Notes: generated by a model not told the origin, from the letters alone. A stretch of DNA of 37,174 nucleotides from Gammaproteobacteria bacterium (GCA_003567855.1 PWYM01000265.1:1-37174); one strand, 5' to 3'; numbered from the stretch's first letter, positions 1 to 8,942 are shown. Numbers and translations are program-made.

Positions 1-117
1 CACCTCGAAGGCAAGCTCTTCGTCGACTATCTCTCCGACCTCAAGCGCACCCGCATCCGCAAACGCCTCGAGAAGCAGCGCCGCACGGCGCCGGCCGAAG
101 CCGCCGGCCCCGCCTGA
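1..117 (+). CDS. def: Peptide deformylase, C-terminal end only (5' cut by window)
   Basis: The first 38 codons are open in frame 1 and end at TGA 115-117. They read [20 protein letters not shown] and continue with a basic, then Ala/Pro-rich tail. This matches the C-terminus of bacterial peptide deformylase, the iron enzyme that removes the formyl group from nascent proteins; the first His sits just after the HEXXH metal site in that family, but the metal site itself lies outside the window. The downstream neighbour is fmt, which makes the formyl-Met-tRNA that deformylase later acts on, and def-fmt is a classical gene pair. The identification rests on a short stretch plus context, but both agree. 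Confidence 0.85.
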   Translation, partial: HLEGKLFVDYLSDLKRTRIRKRLEKQRRTAPAEAAGPA

Positions 118-149
118 GTGACCCGGGCCGGCCTGCGGCGGACACGGGG

Positions 150-1085
150 GTGAGCGAGCGCCACCGGCTGATTTTTGCCGGCACGCCCGATTTTGCAGTG
201 CCCTCACTGGCAGCACTGCTCGAAGGGCCGTGGGACGTGGTCGCGGTGCTCACCCAGCCCGACCGCCCCGCCGGCCGCGGCCGCCGGCCGCAGGCCTCAC
301 CCGTCAAACGCGCCGCCGAAGCGGCCTGCGTCCCGATACTGCAGCCCGAGACGCTGCGCGATGCGCAGGTGCTCGACCGGCTGCGCGCGCTCGCCCCGGA
401 TGCGTTCATCGTTGCCGCATACGGGCTACTGCTGCCGCAGGCGGCGCTCGACCTGCCGCCGCACGGCTGCGTGAACGTGCACGCGTCGCTGCTGCCGCGC
501 TGGCGTGGCGCTGCGCCGATCCAGCGCGCGCTGCTCGCCGGCGACGCGCGCACCGGCATCAGCCTGATGCGGATGGTGCGTGCGCTCGATGCGGGGCCGG
601 TGTATTCGCGCCATGCGCTCGACATCACCCCGGCCGACACCGGCGGTACGCTGCACGACCGCCTCGCCGCGCTCGGCGGTGACGCGCTGCGCGAGCGGCT
701 GCCGGCGATCCTTGCGGGCGGCCTCAGCCCGGACCCGCAGGACGAGGCGGGCGTGACCTACGCGCCCAAGCTCGACAAGGCCGAAGCCCGCATCGACTGG
801 CGCGATCCGGCGGCGGCCATCGCGCGCCAGGTGCGCGCCTTCAACCCCTGGCCGGTCGCGGAAACCTCGCTCGACGACGTGCGGATCCGCATCTGGCGGG
901 CGCGCGCGCTCGCGATGGCACACGACGCGCCGCCCGGCACGGTACTCGATGCACCCGCGGCGCTGCGCGTCGCCACCGGCGACGGCGTGCTCGAGATCGA
1001 CGAGCTGCAGTGGCCCGGTCGGCGGCCGCTCGCCGCGGCGGCCTTCGTGCAGGGACGTCCGCTCGCCGGGACGCGGCTGACGTGA
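150..1085 (+). CDS. fmt: Methionyl-tRNA formyltransferase
   Basis: The 311-residue product is close to the usual family length. It transfers a formyl group from 10-formyl-tetrahydrofolate to Met-tRNA(fMet) in the cytoplasm. The N-terminal Rossmann domain opens with GTPDFAVPSL (11-20). The catalytic triad of the formyltransferase fold is visible as Asn109 and His111 in NVHASLLPRWRG and Asp147 in ALDAGPVY. The C-terminal OB-like domain begins around residue 207. The start is GTG at 150, 32 bases after the def stop, with only a weak G-rich ribosome-binding stretch. The stop overlaps the GTG start of rsmB by four bases (GTGA), which implies translational coupling. Confidence 0.96.
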   Translation: MSERHRLIFAGTPDFAVPSLAALLEGPWDVVAVLTQPDRPAGRGRRPQASPVKRAAEAACVPILQPETLRDAQVLDRLRALAPDAFIVAAYGLLLPQAALDLPPHGCVNVHASLLPRWRGAAPIQRALLAGDARTGISLMRMVRALDAGPVYSRHALDITPADTGGTLHDRLAALGGDALRERLPAILAGGLSPDPQDEAGVTYAPKLDKAEARIDWRDPAAAIARQVRAFNPWPVAETSLDDVRIRIWRARALAMAHDAPPGTVLDAPAALRVATGDGVLEIDELQWPGRRPLAAAAFVQGRPLAGTRLT

Positions 1086-2389
1086 GCGCCGCCGCGGGTG
1101 CGGCGCTGCGCGCGGCCGCGGCGCGCACGGTCCACCGCATCGCGGCCGATGGCCGGCGTCTCGACACCGCGCTCGCGCCCGAGCTCGACGCCTTCGACGC
1201 GCGCGACCAGGCCCTGCTCAAGGCGCTGGTCCACGCCACCGTGCGCGGCTACCCGCGCGTCGCGCGCATCGTCGAAGAACTGCTTGCGCGGCCGATGCGC
1301 CCCCGCGACCGGGTCCTCGCGAGCCTCGCCGCGGTCGGCATCGCGCAGCTCGATACGCTGCGCATCCCCGAGCACGCGGCGGTGCACGCGACCGTCGACG
1401 CCTGCACCGCGCTCGGCCGCCCGCGCGCCCGCGGACTCGTCAACGCGCTGCTGCGCCGCTACCAGCGTGAGCGCGACGCGATCCATGCCCGGCTCGCCGA
1501 CGACGTGGCGTTCGCGACCGCGCACCCGCGCTGGCTTGCCGCCGCGCTCGAGGCCGACTGGCCCGAGCGCTGGCGCGACATCTGCGCGGCCGGTAACGTC
1601 GAGCCGCCGCTGTGGTTGCGCGTCAACCGTCAGGTGCAGGGTCGCGATGCATACGCGGCGCGGCTCGCCGGCGCGGGGCTGACCGCCCACCCGCATCCCG
1701 AGGCGCCGGATGCGCTGTGCGTGGAGCCTGCGGTGCCGGTGTCGGCGCTGCCGGGCTTCGATGAAGGCGCGGTGTCGGTGCAGGACGCCGCCGCACAGCT
1801 GGCCGTGGAATGGCTCGCGCCGGCGCCGGGCCAGCGCATCCTCGACGCCTGCGCCGCACCCGGCGGCAAGACCGCGCACCTGCTCGAACGCGAGCCGGGC
1901 CTCGGGGAGGTCGTCGCCGTCGACATCGACGCGCGGCGGGTCTCGGAACTCGGACGTGGGCTCGAGCGTCTCAACCTGCGCGCGACGCTGCTCACCGCCG
2001 ACGCGACCCGCCCGGCCGACTGGGCCGGAGGCCGGCGCTTCGACCGCATCCTGCTCGACGCGCCGTGTTCGGCGACCGGCGTCATCCGCCGGCACCCCGA
2101 CGTGAAGCTGCTGCGTCGCGAGCGTGACCTCCCCGCATTGGCGCGCCTGCAGGGCCAGTTGCTCGATGCGCTGTGGCCGCTGCTCGCGCCCGGCGGCCGG
2201 CTCGTGTTCGCCACCTGCTCGGTGCTCAGGGTCGACAGCGAAGCGCCGCTTGCGGCATTCCTGCAACGCCGGCCCGACGCCCGGCCGGTGGCTCCCGGCG
2301 CGGCTATCCCGTCGGCACAGCGAAGAATTTTCCCGGGGGAGGCGAATATGGACGGCTTCTATTATGCTTGCCTGCAACACGTCGACTGA
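1082..2389 (+). CDS. rsmB: 16S rRNA (cytosine-967-C5)-methyltransferase RsmB
   Basis: This is a 435-residue SAM-dependent methyltransferase that modifies C967 of 16S rRNA. An N-terminal NusB-like RNA-binding domain covers roughly residues 1-140. The catalytic domain carries the SAM loop DACAAPGGKT (255-264). It has both cysteines of the m5C mechanism: Cys329 in DAPCSATGVIRRHPD and Cys379 in ATCSVLR. It ends with the conserved FPGEANMDGFYYA stretch. The reading frame is open further upstream, to 1010, but that part lies inside fmt. The GTG at 1082 overlaps the fmt stop by four bases and gives the normal family length. Fmt-RsmB adjacency is widespread in proteobacteria. Confidence 0.95.
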   Translation: MSAAAGAALRAAAARTVHRIAADGRRLDTALAPELDAFDARDQALLKALVHATVRGYPRVARIVEELLARPMRPRDRVLASLAAVGIAQLDTLRIPEHAAVHATVDACTALGRPRARGLVNALLRRYQRERDAIHARLADDVAFATAHPRWLAAALEADWPERWRDICAAGNVEPPLWLRVNRQVQGRDAYAARLAGAGLTAHPHPEAPDALCVEPAVPVSALPGFDEGAVSVQDAAAQLAVEWLAPAPGQRILDACAAPGGKTAHLLEREPGLGEVVAVDIDARRVSELGRGLERLNLRATLLTADATRPADWAGGRRFDRILLDAPCSATGVIRRHPDVKLLRRERDLPALARLQGQLLDALWPLLAPGGRLVFATCSVLRVDSEAPLAAFLQRRPDARPVAPGAAIPSAQRRIFPGEANMDGFYYACLQHVD

Positions 2390-2410
2390 CCACTTCCGCT
2401 GAGGGCCCGA

Positions 2411-3034
2411 ATGGCGTTCCTCCACAGTCCACCATGCGCGGGTGCGCCTGCTCCGGGTCCGCGGGCATCCCTGCGCCGTTTGCTGCCAGCGCTGTTCCTG
2501 GCGGTGGTGTCCGTATGGGTGGTGCCGGTCGCGTCGGGCGCCGAGGGCCGCTTCGAGGTGCGCTCGGCCGAGGCCGAGCTGATCGACGGGGTCTACTACC
2601 TCGATGCGCGCGTGCAGTACCGGCTCAGCGCCGATGCGCTGGATGCGCTGGAAGCCGGCGTCGCGCTGACGCTCGAGCTGCAGATCGAGGTCAATCGCCA
2701 GCGCCGTCTGCTGCCCGACCAGAACGTCGCGAAGCTCACACAGGCCTACCAGCTCCAGTACCACGCGCTGTCGGACCGCTTCGTCGTGCGCAACCTCAAC
2801 ACCGGCGAGCAGGAGTCGTTCGCGACGCTGTTCGCGGCGCTGAACCAGCTCGGGCGTATCGTCGACCTGCCACTCATCGACGCCGCGCTGCTCGATGACG
2901 GCGGGCGCTACCGGGCGCGGATGCGCGCGGTGCTCGACACCCGCGCCTTCCCCGGGCCACTGCGCCTGCTCGTGTTCTGGGCCGACGGGTGGCGTATCGA
3001 GAGCGACTGGTACTCATGGCGACTGGACCGCTGA
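2411..3034 (+). CDS. DUF4390 exported protein
   Basis: This is a 207-residue protein. A basic N-terminus and a hydrophobic stretch (about 22-41) ending in VASGAE suggest a signal peptide cleaved near residue 43. The mature part is a single beta-rich domain with features I recognise from DUF4390 proteins: EVRSAEAELIDGVYYLDARVQY, then LELQIEVNRQR, and a C-terminal ESDWYSWRL. The function of the family is unknown. It typically sits between rsmB and an NtrYX-type pair, as here, which suggests a periplasmic or membrane-associated link to the sensor. A GAGG ribosome-binding site lies six bases before the ATG. Its end overlaps the predicted start of the kinase gene. Confidence 0.88.
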   Translation: MAFLHSPPCAGAPAPGPRASLRRLLPALFLAVVSVWVVPVASGAEGRFEVRSAEAELIDGVYYLDARVQYRLSADALDALEAGVALTLELQIEVNRQRRLLPDQNVAKLTQAYQLQYHALSDRFVVRNLNTGEQESFATLFAALNQLGRIVDLPLIDAALLDDGGRYRARMRAVLDTRAFPGPLRLLVFWADGWRIESDWYSWRLDR

Positions 3035-5244
3035 GGCGCCATCTCGTCACGCTGCTGATGGTGCTGGGCGCGGCACTGTGGTTCGCCGCGCTTCTGCTGC
3101 TCGCGCAGACCGCGCAGAGCCCGACGCAGTTCGACCGGCTCCAGAACTGGATCCTGCTCGTCAACGCCGCCGGCGTCGTCGTGCTGCTCGCGCTGATCAT
3201 CGGCAGCCTCGCGCGGCTGGTGCGCGATTACCGGCGCCACGTCGCCGGTGCCCGGCTGAAGGCGCGCATGCTCGCGATGTTCGTCGTGCTCGCGGTGCTG
3301 CCCCTGGTGCTCGTCTACTACTACGCGGTGCAGTTCCTGAACCAGGGCATGGACAGCTGGTTCGACGTGGAGGTCGGCGCCGGGCTGGAGCGCGCGATAG
3401 AGCTGTCGCGGCTTTCTCTGGACATGCGCACGCGCGATTTTCTCGACCGCACGAACGCCATCGCCGACGAGCTCAGCGAGCTCGACGACATGTCGCTGGT
3501 AATGGCGCTGTCGCGACTGCGCCGCGAGCACGGTGCGCTGGAGGTCACGGTGTTCGGCCGCAGCAGCCGGATTATCGCGACCAGCGCCGCGGACCCGACG
3601 ATCAGCGTGCCGTCGCTGCCCGCCGACGAGGCGCTGCTGCAGGTGCGCCAGCAGCGCCCGCACGTGAGCCTGGAGCCGGCGCCCGAGGGTGGCTACCACG
3701 TGCGGATCATGATGCGCCTGCCCGACTACGAGCCCGGTGCACCGCCGCGTACGCTGCAGGCGTTCTACCCGGTCGCGCCGCGGCTTGCGTCGCTCGCCGA
3801 CAGCGTCGACGTCGCCTACACCCGCTACAGCGAGCTCGACTACCTGCGCACGCCGCTGAAGTACACCTTCACGCTCACGCTCACGCTGATCCTGCTGCTG
3901 TCACTGCTCGGCGCGGTGTATCTCGCGTTTTTCTTCGCGCGTCGGCTGGTGGCCCCGATCCAGGATCTCGTGGCCGGTACGCGCGCCGTTGCACAGGGTG
4001 ACTTCGACACGCGACTGCCGGTGCCGGCGCGCGACGAGATCGGCTTCCTGGTCAACTCGTTCAACGACATGACCCGCGGACTCGCGCATGCGCGCGAAGA
4101 GGCCCGCGACAGCGCCGCGCGGCTCGAGAGCGCGCGCGCGAACCTCGAGGTGATCCTCGCTCGCCTGTCGACGGGCGTGATCGCGCTCGGACCGGACCGG
4201 CGCATTCGCATCGCCAACTCGGCGTCGGGCGCGATCCTCGGCGTCGCGAGCGAGACGCTGGCCGGGCATGCGTTGCAGCAGGCCGGTGATAACGCGCTGA
4301 TGCAGCAGCTCGCCGAGGTCGTCGACAAGCGGCTCGACGCCGGCGAGTCGGAATGGCGCGAGGAGATCGTGCTGCGCGGCGAAGTCGGCCGTCGCATCCT
4401 GATGTGCGCGTGCACCGCGCTGCCCGCCGATCCCGGCGTGCCCGGCGGCCACGTGATCGTGTTCGACGACATCACCACGCTGCTGCAGGCGCAGCGCGAC
4501 GCCGCGTGGGGCGAAGTCGCGCGCCGGCTCGCGCACGAGATCAAGAACCCGCTCACGCCCATCCAGCTTTCGGCCGAGCGCCTGCGCCGGCGCTACCTCG
4601 ACCAGATGTCCGCCGAGGACGCCCAGCTGCTCGACCGGGCCACGCACACCATCGTGCAGCAGGTCGAGGCGATGAAGTCGATGGTCAATGCGTTCAGCGA
4701 CTATGCGCGCGCACCCGACATTGACATCTCGAGCTTCGACGTCAACGAACTGATCGTCGAGGTCGTCGACCTCTACCGGGTGCAGGAGGCCCCCGCGCGG
4801 CTGCTCGTGCAGGCCGACTCGCGGCTCGGGCGCATCGAGGCCGACGTCAACCGCATCCGCCAGATCCTGCACAACCTGATCCGCAACGCGCTCGAGGCCA
4901 TGGAGAGCCAGGCCGATGCTTCGATCCGCATCCGCACTCGCCTCGAAGACATCGGCGGCCAGCGTTTTGCCCGGATCACCGTCTCCGACAACGGCCCCGG
5001 CTTCCAGACGGAGCGCGCCGAACAGGTCTTCGACCCTTACGTGACGACCAAGCCCAAGGGCACCGGGCTGGGGCTTGCAATCGTCAAGAAACTCGTCGAG
5101 GAGCACGGCGGACGCATCGAGGCGGGAAACCGCAGGCATGGGGGAGCGCGGGTCAGTATACTGCTGCCTGTAGATGAGGCCGCCCGGGACACCACCGTAT
5201 CCGGATCGTCGCGGCGAAAGGAACAGCGTAGGGAGCGGGCATGA
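3016..5244 (+). CDS. ntrY: NtrY-type membrane sensor histidine kinase
   Basis: This is a 742-residue kinase from the ATG at 3016. An in-frame GTG at 2989 is possible but lies deeper inside the DUF4390 gene. Predicted membrane segments fall near residues 11-30, 45-65, 86-106 and 285-307, leaving a roughly 175-residue extracytoplasmic sensor region between the third and fourth. A HAMP domain (about 308-360), a PAS-like domain (about 375-490) and a complete kinase core follow. The phospho-acceptor is His507 in LAHEIKNPLTPIQLSAERL, with N-box NLIRNALEAM, DNGPGF and GTGLGLAIVK motifs. It should phosphorylate the regulator encoded immediately downstream, whose ATG overlaps its stop. NtrY is assigned by architecture; the signal is unknown and need not be nitrogen. 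Confidence 0.88.
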   Translation: MATGPLRRHLVTLLMVLGAALWFAALLLLAQTAQSPTQFDRLQNWILLVNAAGVVVLLALIIGSLARLVRDYRRHVAGARLKARMLAMFVVLAVLPLVLVYYYAVQFLNQGMDSWFDVEVGAGLERAIELSRLSLDMRTRDFLDRTNAIADELSELDDMSLVMALSRLRREHGALEVTVFGRSSRIIATSAADPTISVPSLPADEALLQVRQQRPHVSLEPAPEGGYHVRIMMRLPDYEPGAPPRTLQAFYPVAPRLASLADSVDVAYTRYSELDYLRTPLKYTFTLTLTLILLLSLLGAVYLAFFFARRLVAPIQDLVAGTRAVAQGDFDTRLPVPARDEIGFLVNSFNDMTRGLAHAREEARDSAARLESARANLEVILARLSTGVIALGPDRRIRIANSASGAILGVASETLAGHALQQAGDNALMQQLAEVVDKRLDAGESEWREEIVLRGEVGRRILMCACTALPADPGVPGGHVIVFDDITTLLQAQRDAAWGEVARRLAHEIKNPLTPIQLSAERLRRRYLDQMSAEDAQLLDRATHTIVQQVEAMKSMVNAFSDYARAPDIDISSFDVNELIVEVVDLYRVQEAPARLLVQADSRLGRIEADVNRIRQILHNLIRNALEAMESQADASIRIRTRLEDIGGQRFARITVSDNGPGFQTERAEQVFDPYVTTKPKGTGLGLAIVKKLVEEHGGRIEAGNRRHGGARVSILLPVDEAARDTTVSGSSRRKEQRRERA

Positions 5245-6602
5245 CGAGCGCACGGATCCTGGTCGTTGACGACGAAGCGGACATCCGCAACCTGATCCAG
5301 GAAATCCTTGACGAAGAGGGTTACGAGGTCGTGGTTGCCGCCGACGGCGAGCAGGCACGCGCCGCCGTGGCCGATGACGAGTTCGACCTCGTGCTGCTCG
5401 ACATCTGGATGCCCGACGTGGACGGCATCACGCTGCTGCGCGAATGGTCGGAAAGCGATGCGCTGCGCTGCCCGGTGGTGATGATGTCCGGTCACGGCAC
5501 CGTAGACACCGCGGTAGAGGCCACGCGGCTCGGCGCGGTCGACTTCATTGAAAAACCGCTGTCGCTGACCAAGCTGCTGCGCACCGTCGAGCGCGCGCTG
5601 GACGAGGCGCAGCGCCGGCGTGCGTCGCCGGGCCGCAACCTGCTCGCGACCATGCTGCTGCCGGTCGGGCGCAGCCGCACGATGCAGTCGCTGCGCGACG
5701 AGGTCCAGAAGCTCGCGCCACATGACGCGCCGGTGCTGATCACCGGCGAGCCGGGTACCGGTCGCGAGGCCTTCGCCCGCTACCTGCACTCGCAGAGCCC
5801 GCGTGCCAACGGCCCGCTGGTGGCCGTAGTCTCCACGTCGCTGACCCCGGAAACCGCCGAGCTGCAGCTCTTCGGCCAGGACCGCGACGCCGAGCGCCAC
5901 CCCGGTTACCTGCAGCAGGCGGCCGGCGGCGTGCTGTTCATCAACGACGTCGCGAGCCTCGACGAAACCGCGCAGGGCCTGCTGTTGTCGGCGCTCGAGC
6001 TCGGCAGCTTCAAGCCCGTGGGCAGCAACCAGGCCGTGGCGCTGGACGTGCGCCTGGTGTGCTCGGCGTCGCCCGACTTCGACGCCGGCCATCCGGGCTT
6101 CCGCCAGGATCTCTATTCACACCTTAACGTGCTCACTCTGCGTGTGCCGCCGCTGCGCGAATACGCCGAAGACGTCCCCGAGCTGCTGCGTTACTACATC
6201 GACATGCTCATCGACGCCGAGGGCCTGCCGTTCCGGCGCTTCGGTGTCGCCGCGCAGAACCGCCTGCGCAACTACCCGTGGCCGGGCAACGTGCGCGAGC
6301 TTCGCAATCTCGTGCATCGGCTGCTGATTCTCGGCGGTGACGAGGAAATCTCGCTCGAGGAAATCGAAGCCCAGCTCGAGGATGCGGTCTCCGACAGCGA
6401 ACCACTGGTCAAGCAGGATCTGCTGGCAATGCCTCTGCGCGAGGCGCGCGAGCATTTCGAGCGCGCCTACCTCCAACAGCAGCTCACGCTGTGCGGCGGC
6501 AAGGTCGGCCAGCTCGCCAAGCGCGTCGGCATGGAGCGCACCCATCTCTATCGCAAGCTGCGCTCGCTTGGCGTGGATTTCCGGCAGGCCTCCGACGACT
6601 GA
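5241..6602 (+). CDS. ntrX: NtrX-type response regulator with degenerate AAA+ domain
   Basis: This 453-residue regulator overlaps the kinase stop by four bases (ATGA). Its receiver domain (1-122) is intact: acidic pair Asp10/Asp11, phospho-acceptor Asp54 in LVLLDIWMPD, Ser83 and Lys105. The central domain (about 140-375) has the fold and sensor II segment (WPGNVREL, 347-354) of sigma-54 activators. Walker A reads GEPGTGRE with Arg175 in place of Lys, Walker B reads VLFIND instead of LFLDE, and the GAFTGA loop that contacts sigma-54 is missing after LQLFGQ (208-213). The Fis-type helix-turn-helix (about 400-445, GKVGQLAKRVGMERTHLYRKL) looks intact. It probably binds DNA under phosphorylation control without ATP-driven sigma-54 activation. 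This last point is inferred. Confidence 0.9.
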   Translation: MTSARILVVDDEADIRNLIQEILDEEGYEVVVAADGEQARAAVADDEFDLVLLDIWMPDVDGITLLREWSESDALRCPVVMMSGHGTVDTAVEATRLGAVDFIEKPLSLTKLLRTVERALDEAQRRRASPGRNLLATMLLPVGRSRTMQSLRDEVQKLAPHDAPVLITGEPGTGREAFARYLHSQSPRANGPLVAVVSTSLTPETAELQLFGQDRDAERHPGYLQQAAGGVLFINDVASLDETAQGLLLSALELGSFKPVGSNQAVALDVRLVCSASPDFDAGHPGFRQDLYSHLNVLTLRVPPLREYAEDVPELLRYYIDMLIDAEGLPFRRFGVAAQNRLRNYPWPGNVRELRNLVHRLLILGGDEEISLEEIEAQLEDAVSDSEPLVKQDLLAMPLREAREHFERAYLQQQLTLCGGKVGQLAKRVGMERTHLYRKLRSLGVDFRQASDD

Positions 6603-6620
6603 CGCCCGATCCGTCGGCGC

Positions 6621-7190
6621 TCAGTCCGGCATCCTGATCAGCAGCACCTCGACCTGCGCTTCGCGCAGCCGGTCGCGCACGCGGTTGAGGCGTTCGAGGT
6701 CGTCGAACGGCCCGATCCGTACCCGGTGGAAGGTGTCGCGGTCGATCTGCACGCGCTGGATTTCCGACTCGATGCCCTGCAGCGCCAGCGACGCCTTCAT
6801 GCGGTCGGCGTCCTCGTAGCGCGAGAACGACCCGGCCTGCAGCACGTAGCGACCGGGTGCCTCCACCGCCTCCGGTGTACGGTCGGGACGTGCCGGGCCA
6901 TCGGTTTCCGGTACGACGACCTCGAACTGCGGCAGCAGCTCGTAGAAGTCGAAACGACGGCCCGCAGGTTCCGCCGGCTGCGGCGTGATGACCTCGGTCG
7001 GCGGTTCGTCGACCACTGTCGCCGCGGGCTGCGGCGTTTCGGGGGTCGGCGCGTCACGGTGCTTGAGGTGGATCGCGACCGCGATCGCGAGCCCGACCGC
7101 GAGCCCGAACAGCATCCAGACCCAGCCGGGCGTCGACTGTGACTGGCGGCCGCGCCGCGATCGGGTCTTGCGCCTGCGACGTGTCGCCAT
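6621..7190 (-). CDS. SPOR-domain membrane protein (FtsN-like)
   Basis: This is a 189-residue single-pass protein. It has a very basic cytoplasmic N-terminus (1-18), one membrane helix (about 22-41), a Pro/Thr/Glu-rich periplasmic linker with a DFYELLPQFEVVVP segment (81-94), and a C-terminal SPOR domain (about 112-187, beginning GRYVLQAGSFSRYEDAD). SPOR domains bind denuded glycan strands of septal peptidoglycan, so a role at the division site is likely. The gene starts three bases after argS ends, and argS-SPOR adjacency is common in gammaproteobacteria, where the protein is often labelled FtsN-like. It lacks recognisable FtsN essential-domain sequence, so I do not assign the symbol. Its 3' end converges on ntrX. 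Confidence 0.88.
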   Translation of the reverse strand: MATRRRRKTRSRRGRQSQSTPGWVWMLFGLAVGLAIAVAIHLKHRDAPTPETPQPAATVVDEPPTEVITPQPAEPAGRRFDFYELLPQFEVVVPETDGPARPDRTPEAVEAPGRYVLQAGSFSRYEDADRMKASLALQGIESEIQRVQIDRDTFHRVRIGPFDDLERLNRVRDRLREAQVEVLLIRMPD

Positions 7191-7193
7191 CGC

Positions 7194-8942
7194 CTACATG
7201 CGCTCCGGTGCCGACACGCCGAGCAGCGCCAGCCCGTTGGCGACGACCTGGCGCAGCGCGATGCACAGCACCACCCGTGCATTGCGCTCGGCATCGTCAT
7301 CGACGAGAAAGAGCCGGGCGTTGTACCAGGTGTGGAATTCGTTCGCGACGTCGCGCAGGTAGTGCACCACGCTGTGCGGCGCGCGGTTCACCGCGGCCAG
7401 TTCGACGACCTCGGGGAAGCGGGTGATCGAACGCACCAGCGCCTGTGCCTGGGGCTCGGTCACACGGTCGAGCGATGCGAGGCCCATCGCGGTATCGAGG
7501 CGCCAGCCTTTCTCCTCGAGCTGGCGCAGTACGCTGCACACGCGCGCGTGTGCGTACTGGATATAGTAGACCGGGTTCTCGTTGCTGCGCGAGGTCGCAA
7601 GCTCGAGGTCGAAGTCGAGGTGCTGGTCGTTGGAGCGCATCACGTAGAACAGCCGCGCGGCGTCGCGACCGACCTCATCGCGCAGTTCGCGCAGCGTCAC
7701 GAACTCGCCGCTGCGCGTCGACATCTGCACCTTCTCGCCACCCCGGTACAGCGTGACGAACTGGACGAGGCGCACCTCGAGGCTGTCGCCGGGTTCGCCC
7801 ATTGCTTCCAGCGCACCGCGCACGCGTGCCACGTAGCCATGGTGGTCGGCGCCGAGCACGTCGAGCAGCAGGTCGAAGCCGCGTTCGCGTTTCTGGTGGT
7901 GGTAGGCGATGTCGGACGAAAAATACGTGCGCACGCCGTTGTCGCGGATCACTACGCGGTCTTTCTCGTCGCCGTAGTCGCTCGATCGGAACCACGTGGC
8001 GCCGTCGCGCTCGTAGAGCTGCTCGCGCGTGCGCAACCGCTCCAGTGCGGCGTCGACGGTGCCGTCGTCGGTGAGGCTGCGCTCCGAGAACCAGCGGTCG
8101 AATTCGACACCGAACTCGCCCAGGTCGTCGCGGATGTCGGCGAGCACCGCGTCGAGGCCGTGGTCATGCAGCGCGCGGAAATCGTCACCGAGCAGCGCGC
8201 GCGCGCGACCCACGAAGGCGTCGACGTAGGTTTCGCGGTCACCGCCGTCGGTGGCGTCCGCGGGCAGGCCGGCGAGCACCTCGCCCGCGTCGCGCTCGAA
8301 ACGCGCGCCGAGCGACGCGCGAAGCGCCTGCGCGACGTCGACGACGTAGTCGCCGCGGTAGGCGTTGTCGGGCAGCGGTACGTCCGCGCCGCCGGCCTGC
8401 AGGTAGCGCACCCACACGCTGATCGCGAGGATCTCCATCTGCCTGCCGGCATCGTTGACGTAATACTCGCGGTGCACGTCATGGCCGGTGGCGGCGAGCA
8501 GGTTCGCAAGTGATGCGCCGAACGCGGCGTGGCGGCCATGGCCGACGTGCAGCGGTCCGGTCGGGTTCGCCGACACGAACTCGACGATCACGCGGCGCCC
8601 GGCACCGGCGCTGCCGTGACCGTAGCGTTCACCGGCCGACAGCACCTCGGCGATCTGCTCGCGGTAGGCCGCGTCGGCGAGCCGGAAGTTGATGAAGCCG
8701 GGGCCGGCGATCTCCACGCCGGCGACCTGCGGCGATTCGGGCAGCTGCGCGACGAGCGCTTCGGCGAGCTCCCGCGGCTTGCGCCCCAGGGGCTTTGCGA
8801 GGCGCATCGCGACGTTGGTCGTGAAGTCACCGTGGCGGGCGTCGCGCGTGCGCTCCAGTTCCGGATCGGTCGAGGCGATGTCGCCGCCGGCGTCCAGCGC
8901 CGCGAGCGCGGCGCGCACCAGCGCGTCGAGGGGTGCTTTCAA
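7194..8942 (-). CDS. argS: Arginyl-tRNA synthetase
   Basis: This is a 582-residue class I synthetase that charges tRNA-Arg. The N-terminal Add1 tRNA-binding domain covers about 1-90. The HIGH motif is HVGH (132-135) in NPTGPLHVGHGRHAA, and the KMSKS-like loop is MSTR (407-410), as usual for ArgRS. The C-terminal anticodon domain ends in the family signature GLALLGVSAPERM. The reading frame stays open far upstream (to 10436), but ArgRS similarity begins at the TTG at 8940-8942. There is no ATG or GTG nearby in frame, and a GGGAT stretch sits about eight bases before it. TTG is therefore the most likely start. The gene precedes the SPOR protein by three bases. Confidence 0.94.
   Translation of the reverse strand: MKAPLDALVRAALAALDAGGDIASTDPELERTRDARHGDFTTNVAMRLAKPLGRKPRELAEALVAQLPESPQVAGVEIAGPGFINFRLADAAYREQIAEVLSAGERYGHGSAGAGRRVIVEFVSANPTGPLHVGHGRHAAFGASLANLLAATGHDVHREYYVNDAGRQMEILAISVWVRYLQAGGADVPLPDNAYRGDYVVDVAQALRASLGARFERDAGEVLAGLPADATDGGDRETYVDAFVGRARALLGDDFRALHDHGLDAVLADIRDDLGEFGVEFDRWFSERSLTDDGTVDAALERLRTREQLYERDGATWFRSSDYGDEKDRVVIRDNGVRTYFSSDIAYHHQKRERGFDLLLDVLGADHHGYVARVRGALEAMGEPGDSLEVRLVQFVTLYRGGEKVQMSTRSGEFVTLRELRDEVGRDAARLFYVMRSNDQHLDFDLELATSRSNENPVYYIQYAHARVCSVLRQLEEKGWRLDTAMGLASLDRVTEPQAQALVRSITRFPEVVELAAVNRAPHSVVHYLRDVANEFHTWYNARLFLVDDDAERNARVVLCIALRQVVANGLALLGVSAPERM

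Noticed and set aside
758-2764. A 668-codon minus-strand open frame opposite fmt-rsmB-DUF4390
   Set aside because: It spans three well-supported genes on the other strand and has no recognisable domain.
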